64,000 nucleotides of DNA from IMCC2047 sp041395865 (GCA_041395865.1 JAWKZQ010000002.1:1-64000); one strand, 5' to 3'. Shown: positions 51,663 to 60,397, counted from the stretch's first letter. Program-made: numbers and translations. Notes: generated from the sequence alone by a model not told the origin.

Positions 51663-51691
51663 ATGCCGGGTAGCCTCGGGCTATCCGGCAT
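51663..51691 (+). terminator. Hairpin after dapD
   Basis: ATGCCGGGTAGC / GCTATCCGGCAT pair at 11 of 12 positions 13 bases after the dapD stop; no T-run follows. The rest of the 312-base dapD-dapE gap holds a TATAAA at 51910-51915 (with a poor TTCGCT 16 bases upstream) that may be the dapE promoter, and nothing else I can support. Confidence 0.5.
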
Positions 51692-51962
51692 GTCTGGCTC
51701 ACCCCATTCATCAAACATGCCTGTTTGACAGCATCTACCAACGCTACGGCATCTGCATAGCCTTCCGGTTACCCGTAAATTGCGCGACCATCAACATCGC
51801 CCTGTGGCATGACAAAAAGAAATAATCCGATGGCCTGGAAGACTTGTAGCGATCCTTTCGCTAAGGCGCATGAAGCAACGGGCCCGGTTCGCTTTCGCTA
51901 GCATTCTGGTATAAAGTTAGCCGTCCCTGCATTGACCCAAAGACTCGAATAAGCCCTGTTAA

Positions 51963-53099
51963 ATGACTGATAACGCCGTTCTCCAACTCACCAAAGACCT
52001 TATCGCCCAACCCTCCGTTACCCCTGAAGACAGTAACTGCCAGGAAATGATGATTTCCCGCCTGGAACCGCTGGGATTCAAAATCGAACGACTTAAATTT
52101 GGCGAAGTCACCAACCTGTGGGCCGTACACGGCGATTCCGGACCGATCCTGGCCTTTGCCGGGCACACGGACGTGGTACCAACAGGCCCGCTTGAGAACT
52201 GGCAGTCGCCTCCCTTCGAGCCGGAAATCCGCGAGGGTTACCTCTATGGCCGTGGCGCCGCTGACATGAAGGGCAGCATTGCTGCCATGACTGTCGCCGC
52301 CGAGCGGTTCATTAAAGCACACCCTGCGCACAGCGGGCGACTGGCCTTCCTCATCACCAGCGACGAAGAGGGTCCGGCCGTAGACGGAACCGTCAAGGTT
52401 ATCGAGTACCTGCAAAGGCAGCAGGAGCAAATCCGCTGGTGCGTAGTGGGCGAGCCCTCCAGCACCGACAAACTGGGCGACGTAATTAAAAACGGGCGGC
52501 GCGGCTCACTCAATGGCACACTGCGCATTCAAGGCAAACAGGGGCATATTGCTTACCCTCACCTGGCCGACAACCCGATACACAGCGGCTGTCCGGCGCT
52601 GACCGAACTGATTGCCGAACAGTGGGATCAGGGTAACGACTTTTTCCCGGCCACCTCGTTCCAGATTTCCAATATGAATGCCGGTACCGGTGCAACCAAC
52701 ATCATCCCCGGCACACTGGAAATTGTCTTTAACTTCCGTTATTCGACCGAGGTCACTCAGGAAGAGCTGCAACAGCGCACCGAAGCGATCCTGGACAAAC
52801 ACCAGCTGAACTACCAACTGGACTGGCAATTAAGCGGGCTCCCCTTCCTGACCGAACCGGGCGAGCTGGTAATAGCGGCACAAACAGCACTGAAAGACGT
52901 CATGGGGTCTGAAGCCCAGCTGTCCACCAGCGGCGGCACTTCCGATGGCCGCTTTATCGCACCGACAGGCGCCCAGGTGATCGAACTCGGCCCCTGCAAT
53001 GCCACCATCCACCAGGTCAATGAATGCGTAAAAGTGGAAGATCTGGAACCCACCGCCAGGATTTACCAACGTATTATGACGGTGTTACTGACCGACTAA
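51963..53099 (+). CDS. dapE: Succinyl-diaminopimelate desuccinylase
   Basis: The 378-residue M20 metallopeptidase has ILAFAGHTDVVPTGPLENW (His and bridging Asp region), YGRGAADMKGSIAAM, FLITSDEEGPAVDGT (catalytic Glu pair), CVVGEPSSTDKLGD and the C-terminal GGTSDGRFIAPTGAQVIELGPCNATIHQVNECVK with the last His ligand. It releases succinate from N-succinyl-LL-diaminopimelate. No clear ribosome-binding site is seen before the ATG. Confidence 0.97.
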   Translation: MTDNAVLQLTKDLIAQPSVTPEDSNCQEMMISRLEPLGFKIERLKFGEVTNLWAVHGDSGPILAFAGHTDVVPTGPLENWQSPPFEPEIREGYLYGRGAADMKGSIAAMTVAAERFIKAHPAHSGRLAFLITSDEEGPAVDGTVKVIEYLQRQQEQIRWCVVGEPSSTDKLGDVIKNGRRGSLNGTLRIQGKQGHIAYPHLADNPIHSGCPALTELIAEQWDQGNDFFPATSFQISNMNAGTGATNIIPGTLEIVFNFRYSTEVTQEELQQRTEAILDKHQLNYQLDWQLSGLPFLTEPGELVIAAQTALKDVMGSEAQLSTSGGTSDGRFIAPTGAQVIELGPCNATIHQVNECVKVEDLEPTARIYQRIMTVLLTD

Positions 53100-53102
53100 C
53101 GC

Positions 53103-53402
53103 ATGGACAACCGGCAACAACGCCCCGGCGCCGCCGAACGTATTAAGGGCTGGCTGCTCAAGCGCGCTGAGGACCATAAGGGTAATTTGCGTTTACTTAT
53201 TATCGGCGCAGGTATTTTTTTTACCGGGGCAGGCATCATTGTGTGGGCCAACCATGTGCTCCCTTCCTCGCTTGAACAGGAATTGATTGCGCTGGCTGGC
53301 TCGTTAATGATTCTCGGCGGTGGCGGCACCGCCCTGGTCGGCTATCTGGGATTGAGCATTTTACGTTTGTTCAAGTTCTTCAACGACGACCCGCCGCCTT
53401 AA
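53103..53402 (+). CDS. Small two-helix membrane protein, unknown
   Basis: The 99-residue protein has a basic N-terminus (RIKGWLLKRAEDHKGN), then two membrane helices (LLIIGAGIFFTGAGIIVWA and ALAGSLMILGGGGTALVGYLGL) joined by a short acidic loop and a Pro-rich end. It starts 3 bases after dapE, so it is cotranscribed. I do not recognise the family; the positive-inside rule puts the N-terminus in the cytoplasm. Confidence 0.7.
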   Translation: MDNRQQRPGAAERIKGWLLKRAEDHKGNLRLLIIGAGIFFTGAGIIVWANHVLPSSLEQELIALAGSLMILGGGGTALVGYLGLSILRLFKFFNDDPPP

Positions 53403-53415
53403 CGCCCCTCAGAAA

Positions 53416-53865
53416 TTAATCCTGTGCAACCGAAACATCCTCGGCCTGCAAGCCCTTCTCACCGTCAACCACATGGAAACGCACCCTCAACCCCTCTCGT
53501 AGGGTACGCCTTCCATTACCCTCGACGGAGCGATAGTGTACGAACACATCTTCGCCAGAATCGCGGGTAATAAAACCAAAGCCCTTGGTCACATTAAACC
53601 ATTTAACGGTACCCAGCTCGCGGCTGTCGGGTTTGGAAGACGATGCAACCGACGCACCACGGTTGCCTGTATTGGATTTTGACGTCACACCGTGGGTAAA
53701 GCCCATGATCAAACAACCCACGAATGCAAGCAGGTAAATAGCGACAAAGGTGGCGATGTTAGCACCATTTTCATTTAATCCGGATAGCGCCTCAATCAGG
53801 AAAGGCGACGGAATTGCGACTAAAAACGCAATTAAGATACTGCGAACAATAATATTTAGTGTCAT
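53416..53865 (-). CDS. Membrane-anchored cold-shock-domain protein
   Basis: The 149-residue protein begins with two membrane helices (LNIIVRSILIAFLVAIPSPFLIEAL and ATFVAIYLLAFVGCLIMGFT), a Ser/Asn/Gly-rich linker (residues 60-80) and then a complete cold-shock domain: GTVKWFNVTKGFGFITRDSGEDVFVHYRSVEG, including RNP1 (KGFGFI) and RNP2 (VFVHY). Soluble Csp proteins bind RNA and single-stranded DNA; here that activity would be held at the membrane, facing the cytoplasm. The usual membrane fusion (CSD-DUF1294) has the reverse order. It is divergent from the GGDEF gene. Confidence 0.85.
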   Translation of the reverse strand: MTLNIIVRSILIAFLVAIPSPFLIEALSGLNENGANIATFVAIYLLAFVGCLIMGFTHGVTSKSNTGNRGASVASSSKPDSRELGTVKWFNVTKGFGFITRDSGEDVFVHYRSVEGNGRRTLREGLRVRFHVVDGEKGLQAEDVSVAQD

Positions 53866-54031
53866 TACCTGGAAATACCTTAGCCGTAATTAAAAAGTTG
53901 TATATAATTTTTGTTTGGGGTATAGGTACAGCTTATACCTAAAAAGCCTCGGCCAGTCACTACCCAACCTTCAATACTGTAACATAGGTGCCTGGGCGAC
54001 CTGCATATCAACAAGAAAAGCGGTAAAGACC

Positions 54032-55048
54032 ATGCAATATCCTGAAGATGCCACTCAAGCCGCCAACTACCTGCGCGAAGCCATTCCCTTGATGGTTAAG
54101 CATAAAATCCAGCCCAACCCGCGTAATTTTTCACTCTGGTACGCCTACGTTTCAGGCAGGAATAAAGGCCTCAATCAAGAGCTCGACCAGATAATCGCCG
54201 AACACAACACCTGTCCTCCCGAACAGGCCCTTGATCTGTTCCGCCGTTATATCATTGATGATGAGGTTGACTTCGGCCACCAGGTACAAAACCAGCTATC
54301 CAGGGTTATCGGCAGCCTGTCAGCGCAATCGTCAGCCATGTCCGTGGGCAGCGGCGAGTACGAAGCCTTCCTGGAAAAGGGGCTTAAGAACCTGCAACAG
54401 CAGAGCAGCGAGGATGAGTTAAAGGTACTGGTCAACACACTGCTTGAACAAACCCGGCACACCTCGAAACTTACCCACAGTTTCAAAAGCCAAATTGAAG
54501 AGGCCAACCAGCAAATCAATAAACTGCGGCAAGAACTTAAAAGCATTCAGCAGGAAGCGTCCCTCGACCCCCTCACGCAAATCAACAACCGCCGCAGTTT
54601 CGATAAGGAAATAAAACGCTTAATTGACGAGCATGCCAGCGGGGGAAGCCCCTTCTGCCTGATCGTGACCGACATCGATCACTTTAAACGCTGTAACGAC
54701 GAATACGGGCATGTGATGGGCGATAAGATATTGCAATCCTTTGCCGAGATTTTGCGGCATGTCAGCAAGGATATCGGCTTCTGCGCCCGCTACGGCGGTG
54801 AAGAATTCGTACTCTTGTTACCGGAACACTCTCTGGAACAGGCCACCCAAGTGGCTGAAAAAATTCGTATTACCACAGAGCGTATGCAAATCAAACAACG
54901 CAACATGGCCGACCCTATCGACACGGTCACCACATCGCTGGGGGTCGCGCTTTATATAGCCGGAGAAACCGTCTCGGACTTCATTGGCCGAACCGATGCG
55001 CTGCTTTATCAAGCCAAAGAGTCTGGCCGCAACCGAGTGGCTGCCTAA
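54032..55048 (+). CDS. GGDEF diguanylate cyclase with helical N-terminal domain
   Basis: The 338-residue protein has a helical N-terminal domain (TQAANYLREAIPLMVKHKIQPNPRNFSLWYAYVSGRN, about 1-120), a coiled coil (LTHSFKSQIEEANQQINKLRQELKSIQQ) and a GGDEF domain (LDPLTQINNRRSFDKEI, VTDIDHFKRCNDEYGHVMGDKIL, CARYGGEEFVLLLPE). The active site GGEEF is intact, so synthesis of c-di-GMP is expected. I see no RxxD inhibitory site just before it. There are no membrane segments, so it is cytosolic. The N-terminal domain resembles that of Pseudomonas DgcP-type cyclases. Start chosen at 54032 because the longer frame has no domain support. Confidence 0.9.
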   Translation: MQYPEDATQAANYLREAIPLMVKHKIQPNPRNFSLWYAYVSGRNKGLNQELDQIIAEHNTCPPEQALDLFRRYIIDDEVDFGHQVQNQLSRVIGSLSAQSSAMSVGSGEYEAFLEKGLKNLQQQSSEDELKVLVNTLLEQTRHTSKLTHSFKSQIEEANQQINKLRQELKSIQQEASLDPLTQINNRRSFDKEIKRLIDEHASGGSPFCLIVTDIDHFKRCNDEYGHVMGDKILQSFAEILRHVSKDIGFCARYGGEEFVLLLPEHSLEQATQVAEKIRITTERMQIKQRNMADPIDTVTTSLGVALYIAGETVSDFIGRTDALLYQAKESGRNRVAA

Positions 55049-55064
55049 CAGCCAAATTGAAACA

Positions 55065-55093
55065 GGGGCAGCAGCGGGTAGCGCTGCTGCCCC
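55065..55093 (+). terminator. Bidirectional terminator hairpin
   Basis: GGGGCAGCAGCG (55065-55076), loop GGTAG, CGCTGCTGCCCC (55082-55093): a perfect 12-base GC-rich stem between the convergent GGDEF and lipoprotein genes. T-runs on either side are poor. Confidence 0.65.
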
Positions 55094-55104
55094 CGACCAA
55101 TCGT

Positions 55105-55473
55105 TTATTGCGGCAATTCACCCAGCTTATCAGCTGCGTCGTTTTTCAGCTTGTCCATTTTTTCCTGCGCTGCGTCTTCCTGTGCGTCAGCGTCAGCTTC
55201 CGTATCGGACATCATTTCATCCAGTTTTTCCTGACCTGCCGCGACAGTTTCAGAAACCTTTTCCTCAACGACATCCATCGCCTCACCGGCTGCTTTTTCA
55301 ACGTCATCGACAACCTCGGAAGTCGACTCCTGAATATCCTCAACCAATGATCCTGTGCTCTCCTCTTCTGCCGCAGAGCCGCTGGCCGCCTCTTCCTTAT
55401 CGTAACCGCAGGCGCCCAGGGCCAGGGTTAAACAGGTTGCACCCAAGGTTGATAAAATAAACTTGGTTTTCAT
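55105..55473 (-). CDS. Small acidic lipoprotein, unknown
   Basis: The 122-residue protein has a signal peptide with lipobox LGAC (Cys22) and then an acidic, Ala/Glu/Asp-rich helical body (STSEVVDDVEKAAGEAMDVV, SETVAAGQEKLDEMMSDTEA) built of short heptad-like repeats. Gly23 and Tyr24 after the Cys give no inner-membrane retention signal, so outer-membrane anchoring is likely. The body resembles hydrophilin-like or coiled-coil proteins, but no family is recognised. A good AAGGAGG site lies just before the start. Confidence 0.8.
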   Translation of the reverse strand: MKTKFILSTLGATCLTLALGACGYDKEEAASGSAAEEESTGSLVEDIQESTSEVVDDVEKAAGEAMDVVEEKVSETVAAGQEKLDEMMSDTEADADAQEDAAQEKMDKLKNDAADKLGELPQ

Positions 55474-55579
55474 AACATCCTCCTTTTGTTGAATTTGCTC
55501 TACACGTCAAGCCGCTTTACTACGACCCTACTCAGCGCACTATTAGTAGCACGTTTGCAGCCTGACTTCCAAACAATAA

Positions 55580-56404
55580 CTAGCTCAAGGCCTTGACGTG
55601 ATAAACGTCAAAACGACTGGCCTTACCCTCAACCACATGATGCGGTTTCATCTCGCTGATTAAAGGCGCAATACGGGGCCGTTTTACCACCACCCGATCC
55701 GTGGCAACCCTTAACGCCTGCTCGAATAACTGAACGGTATCCAGGTCGGCGCCAAGCAACTGCTGTAGAATCTGCATTTCCTTCTTTACGCTGGCAGATT
55801 TACTTCGCTCCGGGAACATCGGATCAAGATAAACCACCTCCGGACGAAGTTCGGCTGCATGGCTAGCCAGATAGTCTACGGCATCCGCTTCAATCAATTG
55901 CATTCTGGCTACCACGTCAGCCGTGTATGGATCCGCTTGGCCGCGCTGTATGGCATCCCTGAGTAACAGGTTAACCACCGGGCTGCGCTCAATCATCTTG
56001 ACCTGGCAGCCCAGCGAAGCCAGTACAAAGGCATCACGCCCCAGTCCCGCCGTCGCGTCCAACACGTCCGGTAAATGACCCTGCTTAGCGCCAACCGCCT
56101 TGGCGACCAGCTCACGGGTATGAGGGGAGCGCTTTCCCCGAAACCCCAGCGAACCGCCAACAAAGTCCACCCTTACCGGATTAGGCGCCTTGCGGCCGGG
56201 TGGACGCAATCCAATACCGTATTGGTCAACCCAAATCAGCAAGTCAAACTCGTCCTTATTCTCGAGTTGTTCTTTAGCCAGCAAAGGCAGCGACAATTGG
56301 CAGGCCAGCTCGGCGGCCTGATCTGCAAAGGGGGCTTCGGCAGCAAAAACCGCCAGACGGGGTTGCGATAAGCCAGCACCCACTGGTTTTTCAGAGTGCG
56401 ACAT
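55580..56404 (-). CDS. rsmJ: 16S rRNA (guanine1516-N2)-methyltransferase RsmJ
   Basis: The 274-residue protein has VDFVGGSLGFRGKRSPHTRELVAKAVGAKQGHLPDVLDATAGLGRDAFVLASLG with the AdoMet site DATAGLGRDAFVLA, VYLDPMFPERSKSASVKKEM and the C-terminal RVVVKRPRIAP. These are the RsmJ (YhiQ) family blocks. It methylates G1516 in the 30S subunit. A small gene of unknown function lies 8 bases upstream. Confidence 0.95.
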   Translation of the reverse strand: MSHSEKPVGAGLSQPRLAVFAAEAPFADQAAELACQLSLPLLAKEQLENKDEFDLLIWVDQYGIGLRPPGRKAPNPVRVDFVGGSLGFRGKRSPHTRELVAKAVGAKQGHLPDVLDATAGLGRDAFVLASLGCQVKMIERSPVVNLLLRDAIQRGQADPYTADVVARMQLIEADAVDYLASHAAELRPEVVYLDPMFPERSKSASVKKEMQILQQLLGADLDTVQLFEQALRVATDRVVVKRPRIAPLISEMKPHHVVEGKASRFDVYHVKALS

Positions 56405-56412
56405 AAAATGAC

Positions 56413-56724
56413 TTAAACAAAAATATCCAGGTGAGCCAGGCCGTCGACAGGCTCGTTCCCGGATTCAACCTGTTGATAACTGGACAGCGCGCGAAAACTG
56501 TTAAAAGACACGGGGGATTCCTGCAAAGTACGCAAATCCACAAACTCGCGACGAGCGCGTTGCCGTTCAAGTGCTGTCTCGACCTCTCCCACCACAAGGC
56601 GAACAGCTTCATCTCCCTTAGCGGGCTCCGGCCTGGCTTCATTGACTGGCTGCTCAACAGCCCTTCCCGCTTTTAGCGGAGGCTGGTTCACCAGGGGAGG
56701 CAGGAATGATGAGGTAACTTTCAT
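56413..56724 (-). CDS. Small conserved hypothetical protein
   Basis: The 103-residue protein is hydrophilic, with a Pro-rich first third (SSFLPPLVNQPPLKAG), a charged helix (ETALERQRARREFVDL) and an ending FRALSSYQQVESGNEPVDGLAHLDIFV. Short proteins ending in an AYQ...LDIFV-like motif are common in related gammaproteobacteria, without a known function. It lies between uppP and rsmJ and is probably cotranscribed with rsmJ. Confidence 0.65.
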   Translation of the reverse strand: MKVTSSFLPPLVNQPPLKAGRAVEQPVNEARPEPAKGDEAVRLVVGEVETALERQRARREFVDLRTLQESPVSFNSFRALSSYQQVESGNEPVDGLAHLDIFV

Positions 56725-56757
56725 GCTTACTGAGAACTCAATTCACGTAAAAGGTTT

Positions 56758-57554
56758 CTAGACAAAAAATGCCAGCAGGATAACACCCAGCAGCAAACGG
56801 TAAATCACAAAAGGCATCAGCCCGATTTTGTCCAACACCCGCAGGAACCATCCAATACAAAGGTAAGCACTCACAAAAGCAACCCCTGTTCCCACCAGCA
56901 GATGTCCCCATGATACCGGCTCGCTGGACTGGCAAAGTTCCAGCACCTTCAACAGGCCCGCCAATAAAATTACCGGTATCGAAAGCAAGAAGGAGAATCG
57001 CGCAGCGGCCGTGCGGGTCAGGCCTAAAGCGAGCCCCATCATGATCGTCACGCCGGAACGCGATGTGCCGGGAACCAGGGCCAGCATTTGGGCCGCACCC
57101 ACCAACAGGGCATCTTTGAGGTCAAGGTCACCAGATCGCGCTGCTGTGCGCCACGCCGTTCAACCCACCACAACCCCAGCGCGAAAATAATGGTCGTTAA
57201 AGCAATCACCAGCGTGCTGCGCAGGTAACTCTCGATCAGCCCTTCACAGAGCAAACCCGCCAAACCTGCAGGCACGGTTCCCCAAATGACAAACCAGGCC
57301 AGGCGACTGTCCTGGCTTTGCCCGCTACCGGTCAGCGACCCGATCCAAGCCATTGTCATGTTTTTCAGGTCATGGCGAAAATACAACACCACCGCCAGCA
57401 GGGTTCCCACATGTACCGCAACATCAAATGCCAATCCCTGATCGACCCAACCCAGCAGTTGGGCGGGCAGGATCAGGTGCGCCGAACTGGAAATCGGTAG
57501 AAATTCGGTCAATCCCTGCAATAACGCTAGAAATAGAGTCTGAAACCAATCCAT
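56758..57554 (-). pseudogene. uppP: Undecaprenyl-diphosphatase UppP (BacA), frameshifted
   Basis: Two minus-strand frames make up one BacA/UppP. The N-terminal part starts MDWFQTLFLALLQGLTEFLPISSSAHLILP (ATG at 57554, AAGGG site) and stays in frame to AQQRDLV; the second resumes with LKDALLVGAAQMLALVPGTSRSGVTIMMGLALGL and runs to the end. Both catalytic motifs (E-FLPISSSAH and PGTSRSG) are preserved but in different frames. Loss of one base between about 57118 and 57132 explains it; restoring it gives 265 residues, the family length. The enzyme recycles undecaprenyl diphosphate. Either a real null allele or a sequencing indel. Confidence 0.88.
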
Positions 57555-57564
57555 GTCAGTACCC

Positions 57565-58272
57565 TTATTGTTCCTCGATTCGCCGCCAGGCTGTTTTATC
57601 CCTGAGGTAAACGGGCAACGCCATGTCCGCCGACACCTGCTCGCCCTTTCCAAAGGCATCAAGCGCAAGTGTCAGGATATCTACTGCATGGACGTGTACG
57701 ACCTCGTTATCAAACCGGATCTGCCGAGCCAAATCCGGAAATGCACTGGCAAACTGCCAACCGTCGCCAACCCCCTTCCAGTCCCGTGATACCTGAATTG
57801 GCGCCAGGCTCTGAGCGAGCTGCTCGGGTGCTACCAGCAACTCCTCCGGCATTGCACTGTGCAGACAGGCAATACCATCGACCACTTCATAACAACCGGC
57901 ATAGAGTTCATTCATCCGTGCATCCAGCAGCACCGCGGTATGCGTACAGCCTTCTCCACGGTAAATACCCTGCGCCAGAGCAGCAAGGCTGGACACAGGC
58001 AAAACAGGCAGCTCGGCACCAAAGGCCAGCCCTTGGGCGACACCCGCACAGATGCGCAGGCCGGTGAAAGAGCCAGGCCCCCGCCCAAAGGCAATCGCAT
58101 CCAGCGAGGACAAACTCAGTTCGGAATCGGCCAGGATCGCCTGTACCATGGGCAGCAGCCTACGGGCATGCAGGCGAGGTATGACTTCAAAGGTTTCCTG
58201 CATTTCCCCGTTCACGCTCAAGGCGACGGAGCAGGCTTCACCCGACGTATCGATGGCCAGTATGTTGGTCAT
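57565..58272 (-). CDS. tsaB: tRNA threonylcarbamoyladenosine protein TsaB
   Basis: The 235-residue protein starts MTNILAIDTSGEACSVALSVNGE and has the LDAIAFGRGPGSFTGLRICAGVAQGLAFG motif and VLLDARMNELYAGCY, an ASKHA-fold TsaB. It forms the TsaB-TsaD-TsaE complex that makes t6A37 of tRNA. uppP starts 10 bases downstream; adk lies upstream, as in Pseudomonas. Confidence 0.96.
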   Translation of the reverse strand: MTNILAIDTSGEACSVALSVNGEMQETFEVIPRLHARRLLPMVQAILADSELSLSSLDAIAFGRGPGSFTGLRICAGVAQGLAFGAELPVLPVSSLAALAQGIYRGEGCTHTAVLLDARMNELYAGCYEVVDGIACLHSAMPEELLVAPEQLAQSLAPIQVSRDWKGVGDGWQFASAFPDLARQIRFDNEVVHVHAVDILTLALDAFGKGEQVSADMALPVYLRDKTAWRRIEEQ

Positions 58273-58309
58273 TTTTTATAACGTGACAAGGCTGGTTGAA
58301 GGGATTGGG

Positions 58310-58768
58310 TCAAACATGCCAGAGCTGATCGGCGATGGCGATAAATTTTTTCACCGACAGCGCACCTCTTGCATTGTTTTTACTGTCGCGCACGTCGCTT
58401 AATACGGCCTGTAAAGTTACTCTGGCCAGGCCATAAATGCCGGTGCACTGATAATCTTCATTCATTACGACAAGCAACACCCGATCCCAATTTGCATCCA
58501 GGTTAAGCTGGCCAACCCGCTGCCCGGATTTCTTGGGATCGAAAATCACCCGTCCCTTGATCTGCACTCGCTCGACACCTTTTTCGGTATTCCACAGCGC
58601 ATCAACGGCCCGTTCCGACTCATCCGGCGTACACATCCCCAACAGGCGGATGGCATCGAACTTTGCCAGCTCCGCACTTACCGGGAGAGTATTTCCCGTC
58701 GATCGCTTATATTCAGCGGCCAGTCGACGGGTTTCATCCATTAACTTATCGAGGTTGTAGACCGGCAT
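58310..58768 (-). CDS. Conserved hypothetical, PD-(D/E)xK-nuclease-like
   Basis: The 152-residue protein has Glu33 in an N-terminal helix (SAELAKFDAIRLLG), Asp56 in AVDALWN and Gln69-x-Lys71 in ERVQIKGR, followed by GQLNLDANWDRVLLVVMNEDYQ and a closing ARGALSVKKFIAIADQLW. The D...QxK spacing and the surrounding strands resemble a PD-(D/E)xK nuclease core (QxK variant), as in small restriction-endonuclease-like domains. It lies between adk and tsaB. I do not know a named function; the nuclease idea is inference. Confidence 0.7.
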   Translation of the reverse strand: MPVYNLDKLMDETRRLAAEYKRSTGNTLPVSAELAKFDAIRLLGMCTPDESERAVDALWNTEKGVERVQIKGRVIFDPKKSGQRVGQLNLDANWDRVLLVVMNEDYQCTGIYGLARVTLQAVLSDVRDSKNNARGALSVKKFIAIADQLWHV

Positions 58769-58788
58769 GGCGGGTGAACGCGCAGGTT

Positions 58789-59442
58789 CTACTGCAGCGC
58801 AGCGCCAACCTGAGCCGTAATATCCGAAACGGAGCCAACACCCGGAATACGGCTGTATACAGGTGCAGCTTCAGGCTCTTTGGCCGCCCACTCGCTGTAG
58901 TAATCAACCAGCGGTTCGGTTTGCTGATGGTAAACTTCCAGGCGTTTTTTAACGGTTCCTTCCTGGTCATCGTCACGCTGCACCAGGTCTTCGCCGGTTA
59001 CATCGTCCTTGCCTTCAACCTTGGGAGGATTGTACTTGATATGGTAAACACGCCCGGATGCCGGATGCACACGGCGACCACTTAAACGCTGTACGATTTC
59101 TTCATCGGCCACATCGATATTCACCACATGGTCGATCTTAATACCGGCATCCTTAAGCGACTGGGCCTGTGGAATCGTCCGGGGGAAACCGTCAAACAGG
59201 AAGCCGTTAGCGCAGTCATCCTGGGCAATACGTTCCTTAACCAGCGCGATAATCAGATCATCGGAGACCAAACCGCCGGACTCCATAATACCTTTGGCCT
59301 GTTTGCCCAGTTCGGTTCCAGCCGCAACGGCTGCACGCAGCATATCGCCAGTAGAAATCTGTGGAATTGCATAGCGTTCGGTGATGAATTGTGCCTGGGT
59401 GCCCTTCCCGGCGCCGGGTGCTCCCAACAGGATTACGCGCAT
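58789..59442 (-). CDS. adk: Adenylate kinase
   Basis: The 217-residue enzyme begins MRVILLGAPGAGKGTQAQFI with the P-loop, followed by PQISTGDMLRAAVAAGTELG, FLFDGFPRTIPQA and the LID domain (VQRLSGRRVHPASGRVYHIKYNPPKVEGKDDVTGEDLVQRDDD). It interconverts AMP, ADP and ATP. The LID lacks the four zinc Cys, the usual gammaproteobacterial form. The ATG at 59442 matches the family N-terminus; the upstream extension does not. Confidence 0.98.
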   Translation of the reverse strand: MRVILLGAPGAGKGTQAQFITERYAIPQISTGDMLRAAVAAGTELGKQAKGIMESGGLVSDDLIIALVKERIAQDDCANGFLFDGFPRTIPQAQSLKDAGIKIDHVVNIDVADEEIVQRLSGRRVHPASGRVYHIKYNPPKVEGKDDVTGEDLVQRDDDQEGTVKKRLEVYHQQTEPLVDYYSEWAAKEPEAAPVYSRIPGVGSVSDITAQVGAALQ

Positions 59443-59581
59443 ATTGATGTGTCTCCGGAATTTTATTCGGCGCTGCACGCTGGAATCTGGTGCAGCCTTA
59501 AAACAAAGCGACAACTATAGCTTTTTTTACGCGCGAAAACATCCATTCATTGTGCCGAATCGGGCTTACGGCTTCGTTGAG

Positions 59582-60397
59582 CTACAGCCCTTCCCGCTTT
59601 GCGGCTTCCCAGCCGGCATCCAGCTCCTCAAGGCTCATATCGGCCAACTCCCTGCCCTGTGCTTCGGCAAGTCGCTCGATATGCTTAAAACGGCGTACAA
59701 ACTTTTCATTGCAGCCATTGAGGGCCGCTTCCGGGCTGATATCCTTACGCCGCGCCAAGTTCACACAGGTAAACAGCAGGTCACCCAGTTCCTCGGCAAT
59801 ATGACTGTCATCATTATTGGCCAGCGCTTCCTCAAGTTCGTCCAGTTCTTCGCGGATCTTGGCGACCACTTCAGCGGTATCGGTCCAGTCGAACCCCACA
59901 TGGGCGACTCGCCGCTGCAGTTTATTCGCCCGGGTCAGCGCCGGCAGGGCGCGAGGCACGTCATCGGTAATACTGTGTTGAGTTTTCTCACGACGTTCCT
60001 GCTGTTTGATTTTTTCCCAGTTCCGCTTAATGTCGCTTTCACTGAGTTTGAGTTCAGTCACACCGGCCGATGCAAGGGTGCCGTCGGGAAATACATGCGG
60101 GTGACGACGCAGCAGCTTTGCCGTAATGGCATCCACCACGTCGCTGAAATCGAAATCCTGCTGTTCGCTGCTGAGCTGGCTGTAGAAGACCACCTGAAAG
60201 AGCAAATCACCCAGCTCCTGTTTCAGGTCATCACTGTCGCCGCGCTCAATGGCGTCAGCCACTTCATAAGCCTCTTCCAGGGTATGCGGCACAATGCTGG
60301 CATGATCCTGCTGTAAATCCCAGGGACAACCATGCTCGGGATGGCGCAGGTCGCGCATCAGCTGCAGCAGGTCGTTCAGGTCATGCTTGGTGCGCAT
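59582..60397 (-). CDS. mazG: Nucleoside triphosphate pyrophosphohydrolase MazG
   Basis: The 271-residue protein has two MazG repeats: PEHGCPWDLQQDHASIVPHTLEEAYEVADAIERGDSDDLKQELGDLLFQVVF (EExxE metal site) and a second with KIREELDELEEALANNDDSHIAEELGDLLFTCVNLAR. It hydrolyses dNTPs and, in Escherichia coli, limits ppGpp. Its ATG overlaps the relA TGA by one base, coupling it to the ppGpp synthetase. Confidence 0.97.
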   Translation of the reverse strand: MRTKHDLNDLLQLMRDLRHPEHGCPWDLQQDHASIVPHTLEEAYEVADAIERGDSDDLKQELGDLLFQVVFYSQLSSEQQDFDFSDVVDAITAKLLRRHPHVFPDGTLASAGVTELKLSESDIKRNWEKIKQQERREKTQHSITDDVPRALPALTRANKLQRRVAHVGFDWTDTAEVVAKIREELDELEEALANNDDSHIAEELGDLLFTCVNLARRKDISPEAALNGCNEKFVRRFKHIERLAEAQGRELADMSLEELDAGWEAAKREGL

